Shown: piece after piece, positions 10,178 through 22,731 of the stretch | How positions within the stretch are numbered: position 1 is the stretch's first letter | How the letters are laid out: each line of letters opens with the position of its first letter | DNA from: Spisula solida | Taxonomy: Eukaryota; Mollusca; Bivalvia; Venerida; Mactridae | Length of the DNA: 64,000 bases | Assembly (NCBI GenBank): GCA_947247005.1 | Contig: OX365953.1 | Location: 5,151,001 to 5,215,000 of the forward strand | Reading direction: 5' to 3' | Notes under the pieces: model-generated | Database searches by the model: none | Seen by the model: only the letters and a program-made list of their open reading frames with translations | What the model was told of the DNA's origin: nothing | Made by a program: the position numbers and the translations under genes

Positions 10178-10710
10178 TACCCATAGGGGTCTGTATCGAC
10201 TCACTGGTCTGTCAATCACTAGATATAGATTAACAGGGACGTAACTTGTATCAAAATTACGACACCACCAACTTTACAAACAGTCTTGTAACTTTTCCAA
10301 AAAGGCAATTAATCACATACTGTTTTCTCCAGTAGCAAGCTTATACATTTATCTTCGAGATACAACCAATCTTATGTCAAAATATGTCGCACTCGAGCCG
10401 TTACAAATGCATACATGTTGAAAATATACTGAAAAATAAAAACAGGACAAAAATGTGGACAGGCCCTTACCATACTATAGGGCTCTTCACACAGGAGTGT
10501 CGACAAAAACAATGCCATGGTTGGATGAGCGTATAATAACTAAAACTATAACCAAAATATCACCTCTGAAAAGTAACACAAGCGCTAGTGCGGTCATTCT
10601 ATCATTTTGAAATCTAAAAATGTTCATCGGACTTCCATGTTTGTAAAGCCGAACACCCGATGATACAAGCTATTTTACTGGATAAACTTTCGAACATGTG
10701 ACCACTGCAA
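10178..10710 (+). repeat. Inverted arm P of the composite element
   Basis: Reads 'cataggggtctgtatcgact' inward and is repeated on the opposite strand at 18590-19110. Over the first ~450 bases I count about five mismatches, so the pair is young or homogenised. Similarity then continues with an indel to about 10710. Short ORFs here are chance. Confidence 0.85.
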
Positions 10711-12735
10711 ACAGATATACTAGTTCTCGATATTCTAGCGCAGGTGATACATATTGGATGCACAACCGGGATCAAGTAGTTTGTAAATAAAAATACTACG
10801 TATCGGTCTACAAATTGTGCACGAAAAACTCGTGTTCTGATCCAAGTGAGTAAGCAAGGAATGTAGAATGGTTGTAAATATTACTATATTCCACTGAAAA
10901 GCGTGCAGCAGTTAAAGGTTTTAAACTAATCAATGAGTCTACTCCCCATTTTAAGAAGCACACGTTAAATGTACATGAGGGATGATCAACACATAAAAAG
11001 GAAACTGCTCATAAATTATTGTTAAGTGACCAATGTTGTTTAAACATATAATATATTGGCTTATTATAAATAATGAACTATAAAAAACGTTCATTTTAAC
11101 ACAAACAAACAAACAACTTAACGTTTATGTATTTGGATTTTTTTATTAAAAAATTTACGTCATGTACGTGTAATAAGGAGTACAGCACTGAGAATTGGGT
11201 CTGATCCTTACCTTTACTGTATACTTGAATATATGTGACTGGCCATGAGATTTTGGGTCCAAATGAGGAATTTTTCGAAAATGATTTTTTTACTGCAAAA
11301 TGATGTTTACATATTCCTTATTACAAATATGAAATTTCATTGTTGTATCTGGTCTAGTTATGTTGCTATGACGTCACAAACATATGCAATTATCTTCATT
11401 CCAACTGCAGTTTGACGTTAGCAATTCTGTACAATGAGTTGCAAAGACTATCATGGGCCACGGAGGGTCAATTTAGACCCATGCCTAATTCCTTGGAAAA
11501 TGATACTGTGATATAATTATTTCACATGAATTGTGATAAAGAAAGTTTTTGAAGGGAGTTTTTTAAAAACTATGTTACCATGGCAACGATAGAAAATGTT
11601 TTACAAAATATGAATTTTTTTTTAGAATGTATTGATTTTTTTTTATTTGTGTCCACATAATATATTCATCAAAATTGAAACAAATCTGTTTATAAAATAC
11701 ATTTTTAATTTGGTTGCCATGGTAACAGTTGTAAAACCTGAAAAACACGATATGCCTTTAACTTAAAATACTAATGCATTTATACAGAATCATGTAGACC
11801 TAGCTCGTGCAGAATCATAAAATAAACAACGTGTTCTCTGTTTTATTTGGTCCACCATTGGCTATACTTACTAGACAATGCTGATTCCAGAGGCGTACGT
11901 TAAAATGGTGTTGACAAGTTTCATAACCTATCATCAGTAAGCAGGTAAGCTTCGGGGACTTAGGTCAATAATGGGGTACGTTGCTAGCCTAATGAAATAA
12001 TTTGGGTACTGCATTGCTTGTGTGTGGTAAATACGGATTTTAACAATTTTAGCGTCAGTAATAACGTGCTGTAGCTGCTCATATAAGACATTTTATAGGG
12101 TGGATATTTCCCAGTCTGGATCTATTCGCAAGTGGTAAGGGGCAACCATCCGTTATCAATAGCACTGTCTGTGCAAATTTATCCTTGGTAGCGTGGAGTT
12201 CCAGGCGAATCTTGTGACGGTGTTTCCGAATGATATGGATTCAATCCCTCTCAGGTCATACAGCTCCTAAAGGCATATCAATTACCTATATTTGTTTAGG
12301 TGCACATGTCTGCGATAATATTCATAATGCACTCGGTGTTAAAGAATGATGTACACACAAGCTCGTATTTTAAAGTAACATTCGAAGTTCTATACCTTGG
12401 ACAACAAATAGAACACGTCGAGTTTACGAAATCCCCGCAATGTATTCGGCAGGTTGAGATCACACTATAGCTCTAGGACGGATGTTTACCGTTGGTAAAA
12501 TTTGTTAATCATTTATAACAGGGCTAGCGTTGGAAAACTTTCTTCAGCAAACCCGTAACTTTAATGAATTAAAAAAACGGGTGTTAACGCAACGAAGTGT
12601 TTGTTTAGTAAGGTCACAGAACGATACAACTATCTGTGACGTACATGTATATGTTCGGTGTTTTGAGGACTCGCAAGTATTTTTGTACGTAATATTATCC
12701 TAATTATCTGATACCACGTTCATCCATATAATTAT
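10711..12735. other. No gene; AT-rich sequence with two X-box palindromes
   Basis: No ORF of note. GTTACCATGGCAAC at 11574-11587 and GTTGCCATGGTAAC at 11713-11726 are perfect matches to the RFX X-box pattern. They sit near 'ctggccatgagattttgggt' (11237), which also occurs inverted near 16320-16350. The rest is AT-rich sequence without a recognisable structure. Confidence 0.4.
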
Positions 12736-13000
12736 GCACCAGTCAATTGAAACCTAGCTCCTGGTTTTGCAAACCCCTAGTAAAATCTCTGCCCCCACAA
12801 GGCCATACAGATGGTAAAACTTCCGCAAATTGCCCCGCCCTATACCCCACGGGTATAGTTATGGCTATATATATATTTTCCCGCTATGCAAAACAAAAGC
12901 TATAAACAAATGCACCCCACTCACAGGGCAGTGCGGAGACTGTTCCCCCGCTATATCCACCCTCCCCGGGGTTTGGGTCTTGGTTTCAACTGACTGGTGC
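12736..13000. mobile_element. 265 bp MITE, TIR GCACCAGTCAATTGAAACC, TSD ATTAT
   Basis: The ends GCACCAGTCAATTGAAACC and GGTTTCAACTGACTGGTGC are inverted repeats with one mismatch. ATTAT flanks each side. Internal text 'gccatacagatggtaaaac' and 'gggtatag.tatggctata' recurs in a second copy at 34772-35068. Confidence 0.75.
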
Positions 13001-14270
13001 ATTATTGTACTGTTGTAATGTGATTATCCTTTAAGTGTAACTTATTCATGTTTAATCAGCAGTGACTTTTGTGCCTATGAAACTTGGTAAAGCTATCTTG
13101 TTGCATGCATCATACACATATTTTTTGCGTTTAACTGAGACAATCATAGTGCGTAGCCATTCAGTTTTTATCCCTGCGTAATCGGCCAATGAGGTCCGAG
13201 GAAAGAGACACAGTTTGTGTGTTACAAGCAATCCGGACAGGCTGTCCTAGCTCTTTCCGAATAGACTCATTGGTTCTTTAACGTGCTCGGTGTACATAGT
13301 ACCTACAATACACGCGATACTACCTCTGAGTTTCCAATCAGTTCATCTCTTTCTAGTTGGTAAGGAGACACTGGAAACGCTTTTCAGTGTTTCCCTCCTA
13401 ACTAGAGATGAACTGGTTTTTACATTTTTTTTTAAATTTAATAGCCTACATTAACCCCGACCCCCAAGCCCTCAACAAAAAGTCCAATACAAATCAATGT
13501 ACTTAAATTTCCAACTGGTATTGTTGCACCAGGATATGACAGATCGCTGATCATAATTATTTTGACAAATACTATTTTCCCCACACAGACAATCACAGAA
13601 TTTAACATATGTACATGTTTGCATGGTAAACATTTCATAAGTTTAAAACCGATCCATGACTCTAGAGACGAAAATAGTTTCCTTTTTTATGACTTCAGAG
13701 ACGAAAATATTGTCCTTGTTTTTATGACCACAGAGACGAAAATATTGTCCTCGATTTTAGTACTCCAGAGACGAAAATATTGTCCTTGTTTTTATTAGAG
13801 CGCATTTTATTTTAAAGAATGTAATTTTTCGAATTTGAAAGGTTGACTTGTTGCCATCAATGAATAAATAAGGTAACATTATTTTTAAATCAACATCTGT
13901 TTATAAAGGACCTGTGACGTAATCATTTCACAGAAAATACACGTCCCGTTCTGTGACAAATAGATTTAGTATAGATGTTTCGTGGGCATCGGTGACATAA
14001 CTTTTATTTGATAATCATCATGATATCAGTCTACGGCCGTTTTTTGCCCAGCAAACTATTTAATAGAATTGTTATTCTTTTAAAGGTGGAGTCTTTCAAC
14101 ATTTTGTTTTTAATTACTTGAATGATAAATCATTTTATATTTCTGTCACAGGACTCGACACACAGACATTAGTTAAAATATGTTGACCTAGATATTTTGT
14201 GTATTGAGCAATGCCTACACGCGAGTGTCGTGATTCATGTACCGGATTGTTTACAGCAATATACATATAT

Positions 14271-15784
14271 CAGGCGCGTAGCTAGCCCATAATCATGTGG
14301 ATTCACTATTGTGCTAGGGGGTCGGGGCATGCTCACCCGGAAAATTTTGAAAACAATGGTGTAGTCTGGTGCATTTGGAGCGTTCCCGAGGTGCTTTATT
14401 TAGTAATAACGTAATTTTTAGAATCATCAATTTGTTGATTAACGCTAAAATTGAACGAGTACTTCTCTGTTCAAAAGAAAGCTAACACATAAATCAAACA
14501 CATGTGCATCTACCAGTCCCATTTTCAATGATTATGTTCACATAAGCTTCAGATATGCTCATAAAAGTCTAATTGCCCGTCCCCTTTTCAGGGCAGCAAA
14601 GTTCTTTCTGTATGATAACATTGTCAACCAATGTCCATATGTCTGTAGCTACTAGTAAGCGAAAAAGGCAGTCCAGACCGAAGTTCAGTGATTATGATAG
14701 ATCGCATATATTTTACACTTCTTATAATACTAAAACTACCTCTCAGCTTAGGCTCTGGTGACGCGTATGGTGATTAGCAAATCAAAGGAACGGTAAGAAC
14801 AGTGACCTTTTCTAGATTTCCGAGAGGCGATCGGTGCATAGGAACGTTGCCACGGTGTCGTTAATGGCGAGCTGCTTTTGCTTTGAAGGCCCCATATACT
14901 GGGATTCAGCCATGGCCAGAGCTTTGCCGTACTTCTCATGGCGGCGCCTTCTATCCTAACATGCGAGGAATCTAGCGCTCCGTAACTGCTTCAACTAAGT
15001 CGATGTTTTGCTTCTGTGACAGTTTATTCAGTGGTCACGAACCCAACAGCAACTACGCAAAAAGACGATAAAGGTGAACCTCTTGATGTTACGCCTATAG
15101 CTGAAATCGCCGTCTCGCTCTAGATAGCACTTCAGTTGTAGGCTATGTATAGTGGGGTAGCCGTTTTAAAATGGTAGACTGAGTCCGCACGACTGGTCCA
15201 TCAGATAGACTATGCAGGCCGGGTCGGTTCACCATTTCTTCTCTAGCAACAGCGTAGTTTCCTGTCTTTTCTTGAAAGACGTTTTGCAGATTACCGATTT
15301 GCTGCACTGAGTTGAGCAAGTTTCTAACGTGTACTTCTCCGCAGGCGTACACGCATAATCCATTGATTCAAGTTATGGACTTTGCAGTTAATATTGCTTG
15401 TGAAACTAGTTGCTGGCACCTTTACCTGGTCACACGTCGTAATGACTCTTAATGAACTTCATAACTTGAGATTCCCTCTTAATTAAATCAAACGAAATCC
15501 TATATATACGCGGTTGTACTGGGGTGAGTTGGTTAACGTCAAAGACTACTGCAACACCTACAGTACGGTATGTTGGTGGTGTCAGACATCAGTACAGCTT
15601 ATAAAAGTAGCGTAAATAACCGGTTCGATGTCTGAGGATAACACAATGTGAATTCTATAGACATTTGGAATACAGACACGACAAAGAAGGAAAGCGTTTA
15701 AAGTGAATTATTTTCCTGAAAAATATATTTGTCAGAATCATGTGGATTCAGCTGCGTACTCGCGTATAGGTAGCTACGCGCCTG
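14271..15784 (-). mobile_element. hAT-like element, 1.5 kb, degenerate (copy 1)
   Basis: The left end CAGGCGCGTAGCTAGCCC and the right end GGTAGCTACGCGCCTG are inverted repeats; TATAT flanks both sides (5 bp). A reverse-oriented relative lies at 30746-32127 and a 334 bp derivative at 61096-61429. On the minus strand, near 14820-14960, a frame reads HEKYGKALAMAESQYMGPSK and then QKQLAINDTVATFLCTDRL. Its 'A...FL..D' pattern resembles the N-terminal part of hAT transposases just after the zinc finger. A second minus-strand ORF (15143-15352, 69 codons) is of unknown identity. No catalytic DDE or dimerisation domain is seen. Confidence 0.55.
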
Positions 15785-16644
15785 TATATTCTAGATATAT
15801 TTATTAGAATGGCATATATCCAATTACTACAGAAACGTAAGAGTCCAAAAGTTTACTAGATTTAAATAACAATGGCTGTAGATCTTCAATATTCTTGTTG
15901 TCTATGAGGATAATGCCGCTCGGTGATAAGCTAAAAAGTGACTCGATCGTCGTATCTTCGGTTAATATTTATGTTCGTTTTGAAATAACAGCCGAGTATT
16001 AACATTATTAATAAAGAAACAGTATGCGAATATCGTAGATTGTCCGCCACGATTCTTGTGATAATCCATCCAATCCGCATTGCCTTTAGATTTTATTTAG
16101 AATCTTAGGTTCTATTCAGAATTTACGCTATAAATATTGTGTATATGCTCGTTTGCATTACATACTAATAGATTCTATAATAAATATTTATTGTCTAATC
16201 CCAAATGGTATATTGAACTCTACCACATATGCGCAATGTCGAGACTACGCGTTAGAGTAATCAACATGCTGAGATTATACGGCGACGTCATTTCTCTGTT
16301 TACGACGTTACGTCATTTGCCGCATTTGGACCCAAAGTCTCATGGCGCGTCACATATAACAAGTTACTCTTGCGTTAAATTTATGAATTTCTGCGAACAA
16401 ATTGTAAATACCCATACCAGTAACACGCACGTGCCTATGTTCTTCAGAGTTTTTAATCGGTACTTATCGTTTTAGAAAAAGTTATTTCCGGTTTAGAAAA
16501 TTGCGGAGTCGAAAGAAGTGAATGGTTGAAAGTATTCAAATTGCGAAACTTTTGAGTCCTAACATATTCTTTCATAACGCTAAGCCTGATTCAAATCATG
16601 AAAATTATTGAAAAAATACATAATTTTCTGATTTAATCCAACGT

Positions 16645-16820
16645 AAATAAATAGAGGATATTTGTTTGTTTTGATTGAATATGGTTTATATCTCATCGTG
16701 TAGAGATAAAATTCAATATTTTCAAGAGCGCGTAGCGCGAGTGAAAATATTAAAATTTTATCACTACAAGATGAGATATTAACCATATTCAATCAAAGCA
16801 AACAAATATTCTATTTATTT
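16645..16820. repeat. Long hairpin-forming inverted repeat
   Basis: Arms of about 80 bp ('aaataaatagaggatattt', 'ttgattgaatatggttta', 'atctcatc.tgtag') are mirrored around a short centre with 'gcgcgtagcgcg'. A related AT-rich element with 'aaatagaggatatt' and a GAGGCTCTGTCGAGC-type centre follows at about 17340-17470. It has the structure of a MITE or a foldback element. Confidence 0.75.
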
Positions 16821-18023
16821 AATGCTTTTATGGTGTCAAAACTGGTACTATTTATGCCAAATTACCACTGTGGTTAGGCTACGTATGAATATGTTATTCC
16901 ATTCATATTTTTCACTTCAAAATCCGCCATCTTGGATTATGGTGAATAGGTGAAAACGACTTTTTTGAGAATTTTGCATTAAATCATACACCAACTTGTA
17001 GGAAATGGTCTAACTAAGAATAAAACCCCCACATGACATGTTTCCGTTCAGTAATAAAAAAGTTACAGACATTTTAGTGTTGAGATTTTGGTAAATTAAA
17101 GTAGTCCGTGTGAGGGGGCGGAGTTTATATCAGTCACATTGTAGGTGATAACCAGTGACTGATATAGGTTTTATTTCACTGATAGAACTCCATATCTCAT
17201 CAGTTAGCATTAAATAAAACAATATGGCGACGTCGGAATTGACGTCACATCATTTAACGCGACGTCATCGCACGTTAACGCGACGTCGTCGCACGACATA
17301 GCGCGCCAACTAATGAATAAAATTGTGTTGAATTGAAATATAAATAGAGGATATTACATGAGTGTCTTTTCATATTGAATTATTAAACGAGTTTAATAAA
17401 ATAATAAAATGTGAGGCTCTGTCGAGCATTTTATCGATTTTATTCAACGAGTTTAATAAATTCAATGTGGAAAGTCACAAATATAATGTTCTTTTTATCA
17501 TATGTATAGCTACTTATTTTCACTATAATCAACGCGCAACTTTGACGACATCGCCTATACTTTGAGTGACGTCACGTCAAAACTTTATTACACAAGTGTA
17601 TTATCAAAAATAAATAATGGCTTTATTACGCTGCCGCGACGTCAAACATATGAATAATAGCAAATAAAAGACGAGTGTAAAACTATAATAACTATTTATA
17701 GGGAATATCTGTGCAACCCGTCTCTTAGATTGGAAAACACTCTTTTCGAAGTTTTGTTCGCCTGGTTTTCTATGTGGTGCTGCCTGGCAGCCAGAGGCTA
17801 GATCTATAGTCTCTGTAGTAGAGCAAACAAATTCCAAAGTCATTTTTTTCTTCGATCAGATTATCAAAAAAACCTGATGGGAAATCCCCGCTGGATGCAG
17901 TGCATTTGTTCATAGTACATATAGACAATATATCATCTGTTAATTTATGCTAATAGAATAGGATCAAGTTAAATTCTCTGTACTTTACTACATGTATATT
18001 GATACCAACTATATATACAACTA

Positions 18024-18241
18024 TAGTCCAGTCAGGATAAAAATCTAGTGACGCAGCGGTCGAGTCCACCAAAACGGTGTAAAACCAACTACATGTATAA
18101 AGGCTTATACTGTACAAACAACTATAATTTCAAAATTTGCTAAACTTTGCTCTACCTGTTTAGACAATGGTTGTTACTTTTTGCGTACACATAAACTGCA
18201 ACGTCACTGTCACAATATCCTAACTGGACTATACAAATGTA
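18024..18241. mobile_element. 218 bp MITE, TIR TAGTCCAGT.., TA flanks
   Basis: The left terminus 'agtccagtcaggata' and the right terminus 'tatcctaactggact' form an imperfect inverted repeat that extends inward through 'gtgacg'. A TA dinucleotide flanks each side, as for Tc1/mariner MITEs. A second copy with the same layout lies at 63161-63367 inside SLC13 intron 11. Confidence 0.65.
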
Positions 18242-18589
18242 TATATCAATGCACGATCAAAACCAACCCGTTATCAAAACATGATGTTACAAACGCACGA
18301 TTTGTACTTGTAAAACAGTTTTCGACACGCAACGTTGGAAACATTGAGCTGTAAGGCGTCGAACGAAGTTACCACAGGAGGTCATGTCTATTCGGACTTT
18401 GGTTAATAATAAGAATATATGGTTAAAGAAAGGGTACCTATATATTTAGAACGTTTCATAGACTTCCAATGACGAATAAAGTAGATAGGCCTACAGTACT
18501 AAATTAGTAACTTTTCCGCATATTTGTTGATCAACCCTCGATCGAATTTCCTAATGTCCCAAGGTATGGTTTGTGACGTCACATGTTCC

Positions 18590-19110
18590 ACCAAAGCGTG
18601 TCCAATAAAATGGCTTGTATCATCGGGTATTCGACATTACGTCACGTGACTCAAAATGGAAGTCCGATGAGCATTTTTAGATTTCAAAATGATAGAATGA
18701 CCGCACTAGCGCTTGTGTTACCTTTCAGAGGTGATATTTTGGTTATAGTTTTAGTTATTATACGCTCATCCAACCATGGCATTGTTTTTGTCGACACTCC
18801 TGTGTGAAGAGCCCTATAGTATGGTAAGGGCCTGTCCACATTTTTGTCCTGTTTTTATTTTTCAGTACATTTTCAACATGTATGCATTTGTAACGGCTCG
18901 AGTGCGATATATTTTGACATAAGATTGGTTGTATCTCGAAGATAAATGTATAAGCTTGCTACTGGAGAAAACAGTATGTGATTAATTGCCTTTTTGGAAA
19001 AGTTACAAGACTGTTTGTAAAGTTGGTGGTGTCGCAATTTTGATACAAGTTACGTCCCTGTTAATCTATATCTAGTGATTGACAGACCAGTGAGTCGATA
19101 CAGACCCCTA
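18590..19110 (-). repeat. Inverted arm P' of the composite element
   Basis: Reverse-strand partner of 10178-10710. Its outer end 'cagacccctat' runs directly into GGCAATACC and arm Q, with no unrelated DNA between them. The open frame at 18583-18807 falls mostly in this arm and is not considered a gene. Confidence 0.85.
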
Positions 19111-19111
19111 T

Positions 19112-19880
19112 GGCAATACCACGTGACTAAATACTACAGTCCAAAGAAGAAAATTGTAAACAAAACCTCCACTTCGCGAAGGAAAATAGGCATAAGTATT
19201 TTATTTCTTCACCAATTTCTATGAAATATAGACCACGCTAAGGGAAAAAATATAAGGGTTCCGCCATATATAGTATATTTCTTCGTAGCTTGACCGTTTT
19301 TTCAATTACCCTGAGAAACCTTGGAAAAAATTTGTGTGAGAGCGGACTACAGTATCAAGCCTTTTCGTATTCCTGGTATTATCTGCTCCATGCGTGATTG
19401 AAGAGTCATGTTTACACCTTCCGGGAACACCGGAGGCAATTTCGCAACAAATAAAATAAATATTATAACAATACATGGCACTTATATGACATTTTCTTTC
19501 AATTTGCAATTATGGCTACAGTTCCAAGAAAAAATATTCAGACTACAGTTCAAAGCTGTTTACAGAATTTACCATAATACCAAGCCCCTGATGCTATTTT
19601 TGTCAACAATACACACACTAAAGTATTCTTTATTTGGTCAGGTTTTATTTTTTACGACACATTTTACATCATTTAAGAACATAAACACGCACATGGGTAA
19701 CAGAAGTTTAAAGTATATACATATAGTAATTGATAATAAGTTTGCGTACGGGTACTTTTTAGTAATTTCCATTAGTGCATTTGATGTTTGATCTAAATTA
19801 TACAAATGTATATTGGACGGTGCCATCGATATTCACCAATGGTAGACACCATATGGCGGATATAGCCCCCTATACTTCGC
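19112..19880 (+). repeat. Inverted arm Q of the composite element
   Basis: Begins GGCAATACCACGTGACTAAA and runs through 'ttcgcgaaggaaaataggca' and 'ggaacaccggaggcaattt' to 'ggtagacaccatatggcgg'. It is mirrored at 21900-22678. The two arms are very similar at their outer ends and more diverged toward the loop. The matching ORFs in each arm (MFTPSGNTGGNFATNK...) are by-products of the repeat. Confidence 0.85.
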
Positions 19881-20324
19881 ACGAAAACGAAAGTAAAAGT
19901 GGATGTCGATTTCACACGACTCTAAGTTTTTAATCACATTTTTGTAAATATTTATGTGATTCACTTGAAGTGAACAAATTTAAGCAGCGGAATGTTTATT
20001 TTAAAACACCAATGTTGTAATTTGCTCTTACGTTTCGTATACTATACTTTCCTTTTATTTCAGCTCAAGTATGCACTTCCCAGGACTCTGTTCCGATTTA
20101 AACTTATATCTTCCATGGTCTTAACCTATGTTGGAACTCTCGCAAGCAAACACCAACTAACAAGCAATCGACTGAAGGAAAACATTGCATTGTGTACGGG
20201 ATCTAATCATTATGAAACTTTCCATTAACATGATCTATTTTTCTGTTGCACCGAGGATAGCAGTCCTGTACTGGTGTTGGATTCCTCATTTTGACTCCGT
20301 AGTACGTGGTTTGAATCTAAAACA

Positions 20325-21045
20325 AGAGGGCCCTATGGCACTAGGTCGCTCACCTGTCGTAGCAGTACACCCAAGCCATGTGATTTGACCTTGTGACCTA
20401 GTTCTTAGCCCCAGATGACCCGATATAACACTTTAACTAGATTTTGTTGGGATGATCATTGTGATCAAGTTTCATAAGGATTAGGCTAAAATGGTGACCT
20501 CTCGTGAATTAACACAAGGGTTTTCTATTATTTGACCTAGTGACCTAGTTTTTGATTCCAGATGACCCAATCATAAATTGACTTCGATTTTATTAAGATG
20601 ATCATTGCGACAAAGTTTCAAAATGATTAGGTCAAAATTGTGATCTCACGTGACTATACAAGGTTTTTCTATGATTTGATATTGTGACCTAGTTTTTGAT
20701 CCCGGATGACCAAATATATATCTTGACCTAGATTTGGTTGAGATGATCATTATGACCAAGTTTCATAAAGATTAGGTCAACATTGTGACTTCTAGTGCCT
20801 ACAAAAGGTTTTTCTATGATTTGACCTTGTGACCTAGTTTTTTTATCCCGGATGACCCAATATCGAACTTGACCTAGATTTTGTTGAGATGATCAATGTG
20901 ACTACGTTGGATAAATATTAGGTCAAAAGTGTGACCTCTAGTGTCTACACAAGCAAATTGTTGACGGACGGACGGACGGACGAACGACGGACGGACGACG
21001 AGTCATCACAAAGCTAACTCTGTCACTTTGTGACATGTGAGCTAA
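20325..21045. repeat. Bivalve-type tandem array, about 124 bp units, GACGG tail
   Basis: Starts 'agggccctatggcactaggt' and repeats units containing 'ttgtgacctagtttttgat', 'gatgaccc', 'gatgatcat' and 'aagtttcataa'. It ends in GACGGACGGACGG and 'tgacatgtgagct'. The layout is typical of dispersed bivalve repeats. It lies in the loop between arms Q and Q'. No gene. Confidence 0.8.
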
Positions 21046-21237
21046 AAATAGGAAGGCACGTGATTTAAGTACGTAGTATTGCCTTCGTAACCAAAATATT
21101 GTTATTGCTAAATTGTTCAATTCTGTCTTATTTGGTACGAAATAATTGGGGACGTGTTATAAGCTATTTTACCCTCAGTCTACGGGCGCTTAAATTGCAT
21201 GCTGAAACAAGTTATGCACACCTTTTTATTCCTTTAA

Positions 21238-21745
21238 TTATACCCCCCGCACAACGAGTTGTAAGGGGGGGTATACTGGATTCAGCTTGTCTGTCTATCT
21301 GTCTGTCCGTCCGTCCGTCTGTCCGTCCGTAGACGCATTCTTGTGGACGTAACTCCTCCTACAGTTTTTGCAGCATTTGATTCAAACTTTAACAGATGAA
21401 CAACCTCAACATGTAGATGTGCATAAAGGAAAGAATTTGCGCTGTGACTATTTTTGACAGAATTATGGCCCTTTGTACGTTTATGCACTATACAATATAT
21501 AGTGAACATGTCTTGTGGACGCAACTCCTCCTACAGTTTTTGCAGCATTTGCTTCAAACTTTAACGGATGAACAACCTCAACATGTAGATGTGCTTAAAG
21601 GAAAGAATTTGCGCTGCGACGATTTTTGACAGAATTATGGCCCTTTGTACTTTTATGCACTATACAATATATAGTGAACAGTTCTTGTGGACGCAACTCC
21701 TCCTACAGTTTTTGCAGCATTTGCTTCAAACTTTAATTAGGCAAT
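21238..21745. repeat. Bivalve-type tandem array, about 170 bp units
   Basis: Starts 'taccccccgcacaacgagtt' and passes through a TCTGTCCGTCCG microsatellite. Three units then begin with 'ttgtggacg.aactcctcct' near 21341, 21514 and 21685. The frames at 21417-21629 and 21589-21828 are repeat-derived. Confidence 0.8.
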
Positions 21746-21899
21746 ATGGTCAGATAAGTCTGATCCTGCAGCAAATGAGACATAGTCACATTGGCGTATC
21801 CATGACCTTGATATGTAGGCACTTATAAATTATGAAAACCAAGACTTTCAAGCACAGACAAACTGACCTGACGCTCAACAATGATGTATTGTTATAAAT

Positions 21900-22678
21900 A
21901 CGGACTATATGTTATATCCGCTGTACGGTGTCTACCAGTGATGAAAATCGATGGCACCGTGCAATATATAATTTAGATCAAACATCAAATGCGCGTATTG
22001 AAATTACTCAAAATTACCCATACGCAAGCTTATTATCAATTACTAGATCTACATGCATATATTGTAAACTACTGTTACCAATGTGCGTGTTTGTGTTTTT
22101 AAATTAGGTATAATATGTTGTTACAAATAACACCTGACCAAATACAGAATATTGTAGTGTGTGTAATGTTGCCAAAAATAGCATCAGGGGCGACACGTTG
22201 CTTGGTTTTATTGTAAATTCTGAAAACAGCTTTGAACTGTAGTCTGAATATTTTTTCTTGGAACTGTAGTCATAATTGCAAATTAAAAGAAAATTCATAT
22301 TTGTGCCATGCATTGTTATAATATGTATTTTATTTGTTGCAAAATTGCCTCCGGTGTTCCCGGAAGGTGTAAACATGACTCTTCAATCACGCATGGAGTA
22401 GATAATACCAGGAAAACGAAAAGGCTTGATACTGTAGTCCGCTCTCACACAAATATTTTCCAAGGTTTCTCAGGGTAATTGAAAAAACGGTCAAGCTACG
22501 AAGAAATATACTATATATGGCGGAACCCTTATATTTTTTCCCTTAGCGTGGTCTATATTTCATAGAAATTGGTGAAGAAATAAAATACTTATGCCTATTT
22601 TCCTTCGCGAAGTGGAGGTTTTGTTTACAATTTTCTTCTTTGGACTGTAGTATTTAGTCACGTGGTATTGCCACACTG
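21900..22678 (-). repeat. Inverted arm Q' of the composite element
   Basis: Reverse-strand partner of 19112-19880, ending in GGTATTGCCACACTG at 22678, which is also the right terminal repeat of the whole 12.5 kb element. Confidence 0.85.
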
Positions 22679-22731
22679 TGTACTATAGAAAACGCTTGAG
22701 TGGCCTGCCTTTTGATATAACCACGTGTGTA

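Larger units (their letters stand above)
10167..22678. mobile_element. 12.5 kb composite inverted-repeat element, TSD TGTACT
   Basis: CAGTGTGGCAATACC at 10167-10181 is matched by GGTATTGCCACACTG at 22664-22678, a perfect 15 bp inverted pair. TGTACT flanks it on both sides (10161-10166, 22679-22684). The inside is built from two long inverted pairs. Arms P lie at 10178-10710 and 18590-19110, arms Q at 19112-19880 and 21900-22678. P' and Q meet at a shared GGCAATACC near 19111-19119. The P loop holds other insertions: a MITE at 12736, a hAT-like element at 14271, a hairpin at 16645 and a TA-flanked MITE at 18024. No transposase, polymerase or integrase ORF is visible. The superfamily is unassigned; a 6 bp duplication is compatible with several, including Dada and Polinton-like elements. 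Confidence 0.65.

Noticed and set aside
16137..16475. 112-codon plus-strand ORF inside the composite element
   Set aside because: No domain, biased composition, and it includes part of a dispersed inverted word (about 16320-16350).
19408..19791. 127-codon ORF and its minus-strand mirror at 22104-22376
   Set aside because: Both arise from inverted arms Q and Q'; the frame is not conserved between arms past the first third.
10167..22678. Calling the 12.5 kb element a Polinton/Maverick
   Set aside because: Its 6 bp duplication and size fit, but no polymerase B, integrase, ATPase or capsid ORF is visible and the terminus begins CAG, so the class is left open.
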